A stretch of 64,000 nucleotides of DNA. It comes from Gluconacetobacter johannae (lineage in GTDB: Bacteria; Pseudomonadota; Alphaproteobacteria; Acetobacterales; Acetobacteraceae). The notes below the pieces were generated by a model that was not told the DNA's origin, searched no databases, and saw only the letters and a list, made by a program, of their open reading frames with translations. How positions within the stretch are numbered: position 1 is the stretch's first letter; every line of letters starts with the position of its first letter. The stretch covers positions 1 through 64,000 of the forward strand of contig NZ_BAQK01000053.1 in assembly GCF_025994435.1 (NCBI RefSeq). Reading direction: 5' to 3'. The translations under genes and the position numbers were made by a program. This document shows, piece after piece, positions 25,915 to 35,053 of the stretch.

Positions 25915-26526
25915 ATGATGCGGGCCATGACGCAGGCGCCAGACCCCGCGACACGACCCGCACCGGACGAGTCCGGCCCCGGCAGCCGCCGGGCGCTGTG
26001 GTATGGGCTTGCGGCGGGCGTGATCGTCGCCGCGGGCTTCAGCGCCCGGATGGCGAACGAGGCCCCCCGGCCCGCGCCGGCGCCCGCCGTCAGCGACGCC
26101 ACCGCCGGGGCCATGCCGGCCGCCGCCCACAGCCTGACCGCCGTCGAGCAGTTCGCCATGGTGTCGCCCGACAATGCCCCCCAGGCGTTGCTGCAATCGG
26201 GCCTGACGCCGGACCAGCAGGCGACGGTCCTGGCGGGCATCAGGCGCCGCGAATACCGGCTGGTACGCATGCCCATCTATGACGAGGCCGGGACCGGCGG
26301 GGTCGTCACCGTACGCTCGGGCGGCATCGCCCAGACCGTGCCGCTGGGCGCGCAGCCCCGTGTCGTGCTGCTGCCGATCCGCATGTCCGGCGAGGTCGAT
26401 ATCATGCCGGTCGCCGATCCGGGGCCGGCAGGGGTGGCGCCAGGGGCGATCACCGTGCTGGGCCCGACGCCGCTGCCCGTCATCCATCGCGATGAGATGC
26501 TTGTGCTGAATGTGATCGTCCAATGA
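25915..26526 (+). CDS. single-pass membrane protein of the AAA+ module (gene 1)
   Basis: I do not recognise this 203-residue protein. A Pro-rich N-terminus precedes one membrane segment at about residues 27-45 (LWYGLAAGVIVAAGFSA). An Ala/Pro linker and a globular periplasmic or cytoplasmic domain of about 130 residues follow. That domain has regular short beta-like stretches (YRLVRMPIYDEAG, VVTVRSGGIAQTVPLG, VVLLPIRMSGEVDIMPVA) and ends LVLNVIVQ. Its stop overlaps the start of the AAA+ gene (ATGA), so the two are probably made together. Starts at 25915, 25918 or 25927 are possible. It is divergent from rimP. Confidence 0.7.
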   Translation: MMRAMTQAPDPATRPAPDESGPGSRRALWYGLAAGVIVAAGFSARMANEAPRPAPAPAVSDATAGAMPAAAHSLTAVEQFAMVSPDNAPQALLQSGLTPDQQATVLAGIRRREYRLVRMPIYDEAGTGGVVTVRSGGIAQTVPLGAQPRVVLLPIRMSGEVDIMPVADPGPAGVAPGAITVLGPTPLPVIHRDEMLVLNVIVQ

Positions 26527-27791
26527 AGGCGCTTCTGCCCGCCCTGAACCGGCTGATGCCGGTGATGATGGTGATCTTCCTGATCCTGGCGAGCCTGCAG
26601 GCCGCGGCGTCGCTGCATCTTTCACTCGCCAGCCTTTCCCATTTCATGGAATGGTGTGGGCCGGCCTTTCCCGTGCTGACGGCCGGGAGCAGCCTTCTGG
26701 CCCTGGCGGGACTGATGTTCGAGACCCGCGCCGAACGGCTGGCACGCAAGGGGCTCCGACGCCGACGGGGGTGGATGATGGATGTATTAGCCAGACTGAC
26801 CAACCGCACCGCGCTGGAAGAGATGATGGCGCAGGAACGCAGGGAAACGGTCATCGACGCCGAGGAACTGGCGGCCGGGATGCGCGCGCGCGTCATCGGC
26901 CAGGACCAGGTGTGCGAGGACATCGCCGCCCAGTTGCGCCGCCGGATGGCGTTGCAGGTACGCGGCAAGCCGGTGGGGATCTTCCTGCTGGCCGGCCCGC
27001 CGGGCACCGGCAAGACCTACCTGGCCAAGCAGATGGCCCGGCTGCTGGACCGGCCGCTGCTGCATTTCGACATGACGCAGATGAGTTCGCCGCACGCCGC
27101 GACACAGCTGTTCGGCTCGCCCAAGGGCTATGTCGGGTCCGACACGTTCGGCAAGCTGACCGGCGGCCTGAAGGAAAAGCCCGATGCCGTCGTGCTGCTG
27201 GACGAGATCGAGAAGGCGCATCCCGACGTCTTCAAGAAATTCCTGACCGCGTGGAACGACGGCCATGTGACCGAGGCCTCGACCGGGCAGCAGGTCTCGA
27301 CCGTGCGGTCCATCTTCGTGCTGACGTCCAACATCGCGACCGAGGCCCTGTCGGAAATCGCCGACCGGCTGGCGGATGAGCCCGACCGCATGCGCGCCGA
27401 GTCGGTCGAGGCCCTGCGCCAGGCCGGCTTCGCCCCCGAGGTCCTGAACCGCCTGGACCGGATCTTCGTCTTCCGGTCGCTGACCGGCCTGGATGTCGCC
27501 CGCGTCGCGGCGCTGGAGATCGAGGCGATGATCGACAGCTACGGCCTGAAGGTCGAGACCGGCGGCATCGACCCGACGCTGCTGTTCGAGGTCATGCGCC
27601 GGCAGAACCGGATGGGCGCGGCCGCCAGCGCCCGCGACCTGGTCCGCTCGATCGAGGACATGATGAGCGATTCGCTGATTTCCGCCCGGCAGCAGGGCGC
27701 CAAGCTGGTGCGCGTCGTGTCCGGCGAAAACGGCGTCACCGCCGAAATCGCGAATGATGCCGAGGCACAGCGGGCACGGATCGCCCGCTGA
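26523..27791 (+). CDS. membrane-anchored AAA+ ATPase, ClpB/ClpA D2-like (gene 2)
   Basis: A 422-residue protein. Two hydrophobic segments (about residues 10-32 and 41-66) anchor it. A basic linker follows, then one AAA+ domain from about residue 115. Walker A is GPPGTGKTY (near 158), the pore loop is GYVG in SPKGYVGSD, Walker B is VVLLDEIEKAHPD, and sensor 1 is in LTSNIATEA. The C-terminal part matches the D2-small domain of Clp/Hsp100 unfoldases. There is no first AAA+ ring, no Clp N-domain, no coiled-coil M-domain and no protease domain. By motif it should thread protein substrates; its target is unknown. It is coupled to gene 1 and 36 bp before gene 3. Confidence 0.85.
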   Translation: MKALLPALNRLMPVMMVIFLILASLQAAASLHLSLASLSHFMEWCGPAFPVLTAGSSLLALAGLMFETRAERLARKGLRRRRGWMMDVLARLTNRTALEEMMAQERRETVIDAEELAAGMRARVIGQDQVCEDIAAQLRRRMALQVRGKPVGIFLLAGPPGTGKTYLAKQMARLLDRPLLHFDMTQMSSPHAATQLFGSPKGYVGSDTFGKLTGGLKEKPDAVVLLDEIEKAHPDVFKKFLTAWNDGHVTEASTGQQVSTVRSIFVLTSNIATEALSEIADRLADEPDRMRAESVEALRQAGFAPEVLNRLDRIFVFRSLTGLDVARVAALEIEAMIDSYGLKVETGGIDPTLLFEVMRRQNRMGAAASARDLVRSIEDMMSDSLISARQQGAKLVRVVSGENGVTAEIANDAEAQRARIAR

Positions 27792-27827
27792 TCCGTCCCC
27801 CCCATTCCCTTGTCCCGGTTCGTCTGA

Positions 27828-28841
27828 ATGTCCGCTGCCTCCCGCCTGTGGCACCGTGCGCCGTTGTGGCGCACGTGCCTGTTTTCCATCCTGATCTTCA
27901 CGGCGCTGACGCTGCTGTATCCGCCGGCGTACCTGACGCGGGCGATTCCGGCGCTGCAACCCGTCATCGACCGGATCAACCGGACGCTGGGCCGCAGCAC
28001 GCCCCCACCCGCGCCGGCGCCCGACGCCGCCCCCGCGCCCGCGCCCGATGCGCCGCCGGACGCACCGCCGGGCCAGTCGGCCGACGGGGCCGGGGCGCCG
28101 GCGGCGGGCGGGCCGGGGGGCACGCAGGTCGCGGCCCCGCCGATCACGTCGGACCTGTCGGGGGCGATTCCCTTTGCGGGGCGCATCCTGCCGCTGCCGG
28201 CAGGGATCTGGCATCCGGTGCTGACGACGCAAAGCGGCCCGCACGGCGAATTGCTGAGCAACGTCCTGGTACGGGCCGAAGGCGGCGTCGTCACCGGCGT
28301 CATCATCGCGCGCGGCAGCACGCAGTCCCTGCCGCTTTCGACCGTCGACGCCATGAACAATGGCTGCCACGACGACCGGAACTACCTGTCGCGCGTCATT
28401 ACGACCGACCCCAAGGTGATGGAATGCTGGTTTACCGGCCATGTCCAGATCGAGGGACAGCCGCTGAGCGACAGCATCGATATCCAGACCGCCTTCAACC
28501 GCCTGCACGTGCTGGGCTTCCCGATTCCCTACGTCATGCTGGTCGCAACCTGGGATTATGCCGAAATCGCCGCCGACCACGGCGCGAATATCGAGAACGT
28601 GACCATCCTGCTGAGCCCCGCGCGCAAGGGCACCATGACCCTGCCGGCCCCGCCCGACCAGTGGATGAAGCAGCTTCTGCCACAGAATCCCGGCGCCGAA
28701 CGTTTCGTGCGCCAGGCCAATGACTGGATGGACGGCTGGACGACGATGCTGCGCCGGGGCTTCCACGGCACCCTGTCGGCCGGAGCGCCGGAGCTGGCAC
28801 GCGCCGCACGCGACCCGGCGTCGGTCATGGCCGCGGACTGA
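27828..28841 (+). CDS. single-pass membrane protein of the AAA+ module (gene 3)
   Basis: A 337-residue protein that I do not recognise. An N-terminal anchor (about residues 17-36) is followed by a Pro/Ala/Asp-rich spacer of about 45 residues (58-103). A globular domain of about 200 residues comes next, with GIWHPVLTTQSGPHGELLSNVLVRAEGG and two Cys (NNGCHDDRN, VMECWF) that could pair in the periplasm. It follows the AAA+ gene by 36 bp on the same strand and should be cotranscribed. ATG 27828 is used. A weak copy of the palindromic repeat follows at 28855-28890. Confidence 0.7.
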   Translation: MSAASRLWHRAPLWRTCLFSILIFTALTLLYPPAYLTRAIPALQPVIDRINRTLGRSTPPPAPAPDAAPAPAPDAPPDAPPGQSADGAGAPAAGGPGGTQVAAPPITSDLSGAIPFAGRILPLPAGIWHPVLTTQSGPHGELLSNVLVRAEGGVVTGVIIARGSTQSLPLSTVDAMNNGCHDDRNYLSRVITTDPKVMECWFTGHVQIEGQPLSDSIDIQTAFNRLHVLGFPIPYVMLVATWDYAEIAADHGANIENVTILLSPARKGTMTLPAPPDQWMKQLLPQNPGAERFVRQANDWMDGWTTMLRRGFHGTLSAGAPELARAARDPASVMAAD

Positions 28842-28857
28842 CGGCTGCCCGGGGCAG

Positions 28858-28888
28858 AAGGTCGGGTTCGGGGAGAGCCCGTCCTTCC
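28858..28888. repeat. degenerate hairpin between convergent genes
   Basis: AAGG-t-CGGG and CCCG-t-CCTT pair around an 11-nt loop. Position and sequence resemble the right-hand hairpin (GGGTTCGGGC..GCCCGACCTT) of the dispersed palindromic element. It lies between the AAA+ module and the convergent LysR gene. Confidence 0.45.
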
Positions 28889-29782
28889 TTACGCCTGGCG
28901 CAGGACGTCCGAAATATCGATCAGGAAATCCAGCACGGTGCGGGTACGCAACGGCAGGGTGCGGGGACCGGTATGCACGGCGTAGAAAGGCAGGTCGGGG
29001 ACCGACCATTCGGGGAACAGATGCACCAGATGGCCGGCCGCGATTTCCTCGTGCACCTGGAAGGACGGAAGCAGGCCGATTCCCAGGCCGGCGACCACGG
29101 CCTGTAGCACCGCCTCGCTGCTGTTGGCGCGGAAGGGGCCGCTGGCGGCGACCACGCTTTCCTCGTTATTGCCTTCGAAATGCCAGTCGTGCCGGGTGCC
29201 GCCATAGGTATAGGCGATGCAGGGATGGGCCAGCAGGTCGCGCGGATGGTCCGGCGTGCCGCGCCGCGCCAGGTAGTCGCCCGACGCCACCGCGATGCGC
29301 TTGACCGTGCCCAGACGGCGGGCGATCAGCGACCCTTCGGCAATTTCGCCGACGCGTACCGCCAGGTCCAGCCCTTCCTCGACCAGATCGCCGAAGCCGT
29401 CGCGCATGATGAGTTCGACCGACAGGTCCGGATGCTTGTCCAGCAGTTCGCCCAGCCGGCCCGTCATGTACAGGCCGAACGCCGTGGTCACGCCCAACCG
29501 CACCAGGCCCGAGACCGACGCCCGCCGGCGGCCCAGCGCGGTTTCGGCGGTTTCCAGGATTTCCAGGACTTCGTAGGCGTGGGGCAGCAGGCTGCGCCCG
29601 TCCTCGGTCATCATCAGGCTGCGGGTGGTCCGGGCGAACAGGGTCGCGCCGTAATGGGTCTCGAGCAACGCGATGTGCCGGGAAATCGTCGGCTGGCTGG
29701 CCCCGGTTTCACGGGAGACCGCCGAAAATGAGCCCGTCGCCGCAACGCGGACGAAACTGTGGAGGGCAGAAAGCAGGTCCAT
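28889..29782 (-). CDS. LysR-family transcriptional regulator
   Basis: A 297-residue LysR protein of the CrgA/YafC-like branch. The HTH is SFVRVAATGSFSAVSRETGASQPTISRHIALLE, and the effector domain ends in a short GPRTLPLRTRTVLDFLID helix. ATG 29782 (MDLLSALHSF) gives the usual length; upstream codons are unlikely coding sequence. It is 123 bp downstream of the ABC permease gene on the same strand. Its target is not evident from position. Confidence 0.88.
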   Translation of the reverse strand: MDLLSALHSFVRVAATGSFSAVSRETGASQPTISRHIALLETHYGATLFARTTRSLMMTEDGRSLLPHAYEVLEILETAETALGRRRASVSGLVRLGVTTAFGLYMTGRLGELLDKHPDLSVELIMRDGFGDLVEEGLDLAVRVGEIAEGSLIARRLGTVKRIAVASGDYLARRGTPDHPRDLLAHPCIAYTYGGTRHDWHFEGNNEESVVAASGPFRANSSEAVLQAVVAGLGIGLLPSFQVHEEIAAGHLVHLFPEWSVPDLPFYAVHTGPRTLPLRTRTVLDFLIDISDVLRQA

Positions 29783-29905
29783 GGCACCGATTTTCAGTAT
29801 TTCACTGAACGCCGTTCTAAACTTTGGGTCATTTATGCACAATGTAGCATAAAACAGCGCCGACATGTGCCAGACGCATTCGCCACGCGCCGCCGGCCCG
29901 GATGA

Positions 29906-31543
29906 TTACGGGTGCCCCCCATGGCCCGGGCGGCGCTGTCCCGTCACGAACCGGGCCTCGGCCATGCGCGCCAGGCGCACGAAGGGCAGGCCCAGCAGCA
30001 GGTAGGCCGCGCCGATCAGCAGGCCGGTGCCGAAATAATCGTAATAGGTCGAGGACAGCCGGACATAGGTCTGGCTGAGTTCGGTCAGGGTGATGACGCT
30101 GACCAGCGACGAATCCTTGAGCAGCGAAATGAAATCGTTGGTCATGATCGGGATGACCATCCGCACCGCCTGCGGCACGACGACGAAGCGCAGGGCCTGC
30201 ATGTGCGTCATGTTCAGGGCCAGCGCGGCCTCGATCTGCCCGCGCGCGACGGATTGCAGGCCGGCGCGGTAATTCTCGGCCTCGTACGCCGCATAGTTCA
30301 TGCCCAGCGCCAGCACGCCGGCGACGAAGGGCGACAGGCGCAGCCCCACGCCCGGCAGGGCGTAGAAGATGAACAGGATCTGGATCAGCAGCGGCGTGCC
30401 GCGCACGATTTCGACATACAGCGTCGCAAGCATGGCCAGCCAGCGCGGCCCGTAGCGCCGCGCCAATGCCAGCGCCAGCCCCAATGCCACCGCCACCACC
30501 ATCGCGCAGGCCGACACCACCAGGGTCAGGACCGCCCCGTGCAGCAGCAGCGGCAGGAAGCCGACATAGCGCGCCAGCCGCGCCCGCCATCCCGCACGCG
30601 GCGCCGTGGCCTCCATGTAATGCCGCCAGGCGTCGGGGGCGATGTCGGAGGCGCCCCGATCGCCCGTCAGCTCCGCCATTTCGGGCGTCCATAACTTCCA
30701 CCGCGCCAGGATCCGGTGCAGTTCGCCGTCGCGCATCATCGCGTCCAGCGCGCCGTTCACCTGGTCGCGCAGGGCGGTGTTGCCGGTGGCGACGGCGATA
30801 CCGTAGGAAATGCGCCCGATCGGCCCGCCCACCAGCTTCAGCTCCGGGTCCGGCGCGCCGTAATAGAGCGAGATGGTGCCGTCCAGCAGCACGGCATCCA
30901 GCCGCCCGTTCTTCAGGTCGGTATAGGCGTTGGTCTCCTCCTCGTACGACCGGATGCGGATGCTGGGATCGGCCTGGAGCATCCTCTCGGCCGTCGTGTC
31001 CTTCAGCGTGCCGACGACATGGCCATGCAGCGCCGCCAGTGTGTCCAGACCCTGCTGGTCGCGCCGGACGGTGATGCGTTCCGACGTCACGTAATAGGGA
31101 TGGCTGAACGCGACGCCCTGCTCATGCTCCGGCGTGATCTCGATCCCGTCGATCACCATGTCGTACAGCCCGCGCTGCAGGCCGGGGATCAGCCCGTCCC
31201 AATCGTTCTGCACGAACTGGGTCGGCCGGCCCAGGCGGCGGGCGATGGCCTGGGCGATGTCATATTCATATCCGATCAGGCGCGATTGATCGGCCGGATC
31301 GTGGAAGACGAACGGCACGTTCGCCTCGGCATCCGACGCCCAGCGCAGGGGGGCCGCGCGGGCGGCGCCCGCAAGCCCTGTCACCAGCAGGATGGCCATC
31401 AGGCACGCGAAAACCATAAATTTCGGCCCGAAGACGCGCTTTGCCGGGCACCGGGGCGGAGCGGCCTTGTCGGCCGTGAGGCCCGGAGCGCAGGAAACAC
31501 GCGTCGGATCGCCGGCAAACCACATCTTCAGGCCGACATTCAC
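29906..31543 (-). CDS. polar amino-acid ABC transporter, fused receptor-permease
   Basis: A 545-residue chain joins a substrate-binding domain to a permease. A hydrophobic export signal lies at about residues 41-64, a class 3 amino-acid binding domain at about 65-290 (DGLIPGLQRGLYDMVIDGIEITPE), and a five-helix HisM/GlnP-type permease at about 320-535. The coupling motif is EAENYRAGLQSVARGQIEAA. The GTG start overlaps the ATPase stop (GTGA); ATGs at 31525 and 31417 are alternatives, the last directly before the hydrophobic core. With the ATPase it makes a complete importer from two genes. The ligand (perhaps Gln, Glu or a basic amino acid) is not determined. Confidence 0.87.
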   Translation of the reverse strand: MNVGLKMWFAGDPTRVSCAPGLTADKAAPPRCPAKRVFGPKFMVFACLMAILLVTGLAGAARAAPLRWASDAEANVPFVFHDPADQSRLIGYEYDIAQAIARRLGRPTQFVQNDWDGLIPGLQRGLYDMVIDGIEITPEHEQGVAFSHPYYVTSERITVRRDQQGLDTLAALHGHVVGTLKDTTAERMLQADPSIRIRSYEEETNAYTDLKNGRLDAVLLDGTISLYYGAPDPELKLVGGPIGRISYGIAVATGNTALRDQVNGALDAMMRDGELHRILARWKLWTPEMAELTGDRGASDIAPDAWRHYMEATAPRAGWRARLARYVGFLPLLLHGAVLTLVVSACAMVVAVALGLALALARRYGPRWLAMLATLYVEIVRGTPLLIQILFIFYALPGVGLRLSPFVAGVLALGMNYAAYEAENYRAGLQSVARGQIEAALALNMTHMQALRFVVVPQAVRMVIPIMTNDFISLLKDSSLVSVITLTELSQTYVRLSSTYYDYFGTGLLIGAAYLLLGLPFVRLARMAEARFVTGQRRPGHGGHP

Positions 31544-32283
31544 AGGACGGACCTCAGGAAGCGACGGGTTCGCACATCCTGCGGCGATACGTACAGGATG
31601 TCGGGGTCGTCGATCTCCACGATCTCGCCGCCTTCCATGAACACGACGCGGTCCGACGCCGCGCGGGCGAAGCGCATGTCGTGCGTCACCACGATCTGGG
31701 TCATGCCGTCCTCGTCCAGCGCCCGCATGACGGACAGGACTTCCTCGGCCAGTTCGGGATCGAGGGCCGAGGTCGGTTCGTCGTACAGCATCACGTCCGG
31801 GCGCATCGCCAACGCCCGGGCGATGGCGGCGCGCTGCTGCTGGCCACCCGACAGGGTGTCGGGATAGCGCGCGGCAATGGCCGACAGGCCCACCTTGTCC
31901 AGCAGGGCCAGCGCCTCGGCCCGGGCCGTCTCGGCGGGCAGGCGCTTCACCCGCATGGGCGCCAGCATCACGTTGTCCAGAACGGTGCGGTGGGGAAACA
32001 GGTTGAAGGACTGGAACACCATGCCGACATGCGCGCGCAGGCGATGGGCCGCGTCCTCGTCCGCGCGGGTCCAGCGGCCGCCGGCGCGGGTGATGGCGAC
32101 GTCGGCGATCGCGACCGCGCCGCCGTCGGGGATTTCAAGGAAATTGAGGCAGCGCAGGAAGGTCGATTTCCCGCAGCCCGAAGGCCCGATGATCGACACC
32201 AGTTCCCCGCGCGTCACCGACAGCGAAATGCCGCGCAGCACCTCGTGCCCGTCGAAGGTCTTGCGTACCTGCTCGGCGCGCAC
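31540..32283 (-). CDS. amino-acid ABC transporter ATP-binding protein
   Basis: A 247-residue GlnQ/HisP-type ATPase. Walker A is GPSGCGKST, the Q-loop is VFQSFNLFPH, the signature is LSGGQQQR and Walker B is VMLYDEPTSALD. The start is GTG at 32283, with no ATG nearby that keeps the first strand. This start lies 13 bp after the U tract of the acnA terminator, so no promoter fits between them. The operon must depend on read-through or on a promoter inside the 3' end of acnA. It precedes the fused receptor-permease gene with a GTGA overlap. Confidence 0.93.
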   Translation of the reverse strand: MRAEQVRKTFDGHEVLRGISLSVTRGELVSIIGPSGCGKSTFLRCLNFLEIPDGGAVAIADVAITRAGGRWTRADEDAAHRLRAHVGMVFQSFNLFPHRTVLDNVMLAPMRVKRLPAETARAEALALLDKVGLSAIAARYPDTLSGGQQQRAAIARALAMRPDVMLYDEPTSALDPELAEEVLSVMRALDEDGMTQIVVTHDMRFARAASDRVVFMEGGEIVEIDDPDILYVSPQDVRTRRFLRSVL

Positions 32284-32295
32284 GACGGGGTCGGC

Positions 32296-32329
32296 AAAAA
32301 ACGCCGGCCCGGAATGATCCGGGCCGGCG
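32296..32329 (-). terminator. intrinsic terminator of acnA
   Basis: A perfect 12-bp stem CGCCGGCCCGGA/TCCGGGCCGGCG (32302-32313 with 32318-32329) with an ATGA loop is followed on the minus strand by six U (32296-32301). It starts 30 bp after the acnA stop. Confidence 0.92.
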
Positions 32330-32359
32330 CGGTAATCGTCAGACAGAGAAAAAAGCGGC

Positions 32360-35053
32360 TCAGGCAGCTTTGGTCATCCCACGCAAGACGTACTGGAGGA
32401 TGCCACCATGCCGGTAATACTCGACCTCGTCCAGCGTATCGACGCGGCAGAGCAGCGGCACCTCTTCCGTCGTGCCGTCGGCGCGGGTGATCGACATCGT
32501 CAGCGTCATGCGGGGCGTGATGGCGTCCAGGCCCTTGATGTCGATGACTTCGTCACCCTTCAGGTTCAGCGTCTTGCGCGTCATGCCGTCCTTGAACAGC
32601 AGGGGCAGGACGCCCATGCCGACCAGATTGGAGCGATGGATGCGCTCGAAGCTTTCGGCGACCACGGCGCGAACGCCCAGCAGCAGGGTGCCCTTCGCCG
32701 CCCAGTCGCGCGACGACCCCATGCCGTATTCCTTGCCGCCGAAGACGATCAGCGGCACGCCTTCCTGCTTGTACGCCATCGCCACATCGTAGATCGAGCC
32801 TTCCTTCCCGTCGGGGAAGTGCTTGGACAGGCCCCCTTCGGTGCCCGGCAGCATCTCGTTCTTGATGCGGATGTTGGCGAACGTGCCGCGCACCATGATG
32901 CGGTCGTTGCCGCGACGCGACCCGTAGGAGTTGAAGTCCGCCTTGGAAACCTGATGTTCCTTCAGGTAGACGCCCGCGGGCGCGCTTTCCTTGATCGCGC
33001 CGGCCGGCGAGATGTGGTCGGTGGTGATGTTGTCACCCAGCAGCGCCAGGACGCGCGCGCCGACGATGTCGCCCTTCGGCTTTGGCTCCGGCGTGATGTC
33101 CTGGAAGTACGGCGGGTCCTGCACGTAGGTCGAGGTCGGATCCCACTTGTAGGTCTCGGACCCGGTCGCGACCTTCAGGGCCTGCCATTCCTTGGTGCCC
33201 TTGCTGATCTGGCTGTAGCGGTTGATGAATTCCTCACGCGTGATGGAGGAACCGATCAGGTCCGCGATCTCCTTGTTCGTGGGCCAGATGTCCTTCAGGT
33301 ACACCGGCTTGCCGTCCTTGGAGGTGCCCAGCGACACGGTGGTGATGTCCTCGCGCATCGTGCCCAGCAGCGAGTACGCGACCACCAGCGGCGGGCTGGC
33401 CAGGTAGTTGGCGCGCACGTTGGGCGAGATGCGGCCCTCGAAGTTGCGGTTGCCGGACAGGACCGACACCGCCACCAGCTTGTTGCCCTCGATCGCATCG
33501 ACGATATGGTCTTCCAGCGGGCCGGAATTGCCGATGCAGGTCGTGCAGCCATAGCCGACGGTGTTGAAGCCCATCGCGTCGAGTTCTTCCGTCAGGCCGG
33601 CGCGGTTCAGGTAGTCGGTCACGACCTGCGAACCCGGCGCCAGCGACGTCTTCACCCACGGCTTCGGCTTCAGGCCCAGCGCACGGGCCTTCTTCGCGAC
33701 CAGGCCGGCCGCGATCAGCACCGCCGGGTTGGACGTGTTGGTGCACGAGGTGATGGCCGCGATCACCACGTCGCCGTGGCCGATCTCGTAATTGGTGCCG
33801 GCCACCTTGGCCTTCTTGTGCGCGTCGGCGGCGGGGACGCCCAGGCTGCCCGTCAGCTCGGTCTCGAAGGCGCTGGTGGCGTTGTTCAACGGCACGCGGT
33901 CCTGCGGACGCTTCGGGCCGGCCAGCGACGGCACGACGGTCGACAGGTCCAGTTCCAGCGTGTCGGTGAACACCGGCTCGGCCGTCTCGGCGGTGCGGAA
34001 CATGCCCTGGGCCTTCAGATACTCGGCCGTCAGCTTGATGCGATGTTCGTCACGGCCGGTCTGGCGCAGATACTCCAGCGTCAGGTCGTCGACGGGGAAG
34101 AAGCCGCAAGTCGCGCCGTATTCGGGGGCCATGTTGGCGATCGTCGCGCGGTCGGCGACCGGCAGGTGATCGAGCGCCGGGCCGAAGAATTCGACGAACT
34201 TGCCGACCACGCCCTTCTTCCGCAGCATCTGCGTGACGGTCAGCACCAGGTCGGTCGCCGTGGCGCCCTCGGGCAGCTTGCCGATCAGCTTGAAGCCGAT
34301 GACGTCGGGGATCAGCATCGCGATGGGCTGGCCCAGCATCGCAGCCTCGGCCTCGATGCCGCCCACGCCCCAGCCCAGCACGCCCATGCCGTTCACCATC
34401 GTGGTGTGGCTGTCGGTGCCGTACAGGGTGTCGGGGTAGGCGTAGTCCTTGCCGCCGACCTGCGCGGTCCACACCGCCTGGGCGATGTATTCCAGGTTCA
34501 CCTGGTGACAGATGCCGGTTCCGGGCGGCACGACCGAGAAATTCTCGAACGCTTCCTGGCCCCAGCGCAGGAAGGCGTACCGCTCGCCATTGCGCTCGAA
34601 CTCGATGGTGACGTTCTTCTGCAGCGCCTCGGGCGTGCCGGCGACGTCCACCATCACCGAATGGTCGATGACGAGGTTGACGGGAACCAGCGGGTTCACC
34701 TTCTGCGGGTCGCCCTTCAGCTTCAGGATGCCGTCGCGCATCGCCGCCAGATCGACGACGGCGGGAACGCCGGTGAAATCCTGCATCAGGATGCGCGCGG
34801 GCTTGAACGGCACCTCCTGCGTGCTGCAACCCTTCGGCAGCCAGGCGGCGATCGCCTTGGCGTCATCGACGCTGTACGAGCGCCCGTCCTCGAAGCGCAG
34901 CACGTTTTCCAGCAGCACCTTCAGGCTGACCGGAAGACGACTGACATCGCCGATCGTCTTCTCCGCTTCGGGAATCGAGAAATAATGGTACGTCTTGCCG
35001 TCTACTTCGAGCGCGCGGCCCGTCTTAAGTGAATCGTGCCCAACCGACTTCAT
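32360..35053 (-). CDS. acnA: aconitate hydratase A
   Basis: An 897-residue aconitase/IRP1-type enzyme that converts citrate to isocitrate in the TCA cycle. The three Cys that hold the 4Fe-4S cluster are in ITSCTNTSNP and YGCTTCIGNSGP. The swivel domain starts near residue 690 (GARVLALLGDNITTDHISPAG), and GKEYGMGSSRDWAAKG is the C-terminal substrate loop. ATG 35053 (MKSVGHDSLKTGR) is the usual start. It is divergent from ccmA, an arrangement seen in other acetic acid bacteria, and ends in a strong terminator. Confidence 0.96.
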   Translation of the reverse strand: MKSVGHDSLKTGRALEVDGKTYHYFSIPEAEKTIGDVSRLPVSLKVLLENVLRFEDGRSYSVDDAKAIAAWLPKGCSTQEVPFKPARILMQDFTGVPAVVDLAAMRDGILKLKGDPQKVNPLVPVNLVIDHSVMVDVAGTPEALQKNVTIEFERNGERYAFLRWGQEAFENFSVVPPGTGICHQVNLEYIAQAVWTAQVGGKDYAYPDTLYGTDSHTTMVNGMGVLGWGVGGIEAEAAMLGQPIAMLIPDVIGFKLIGKLPEGATATDLVLTVTQMLRKKGVVGKFVEFFGPALDHLPVADRATIANMAPEYGATCGFFPVDDLTLEYLRQTGRDEHRIKLTAEYLKAQGMFRTAETAEPVFTDTLELDLSTVVPSLAGPKRPQDRVPLNNATSAFETELTGSLGVPAADAHKKAKVAGTNYEIGHGDVVIAAITSCTNTSNPAVLIAAGLVAKKARALGLKPKPWVKTSLAPGSQVVTDYLNRAGLTEELDAMGFNTVGYGCTTCIGNSGPLEDHIVDAIEGNKLVAVSVLSGNRNFEGRISPNVRANYLASPPLVVAYSLLGTMREDITTVSLGTSKDGKPVYLKDIWPTNKEIADLIGSSITREEFINRYSQISKGTKEWQALKVATGSETYKWDPTSTYVQDPPYFQDITPEPKPKGDIVGARVLALLGDNITTDHISPAGAIKESAPAGVYLKEHQVSKADFNSYGSRRGNDRIMVRGTFANIRIKNEMLPGTEGGLSKHFPDGKEGSIYDVAMAYKQEGVPLIVFGGKEYGMGSSRDWAAKGTLLLGVRAVVAESFERIHRSNLVGMGVLPLLFKDGMTRKTLNLKGDEVIDIKGLDAITPRMTLTMSITRADGTTEEVPLLCRVDTLDEVEYYRHGGILQYVLRGMTKAA

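Noticed and set aside
20116..25918. Two plus-strand open frames of more than 1000 codons opposite infB and nusA
   Set aside because: Their composition mirrors the antisense of the known genes, with no recognisable domains or ribosome binding sites.
27828..28841. Gene 3 of the AAA+ module as a TonB-like protein because of its anchor and Pro-rich spacer
   Set aside because: The C-terminal domain has no resemblance to the TonB fold, and the spacer is Ala/Asp/Pro rather than Lys/Glu/Pro.
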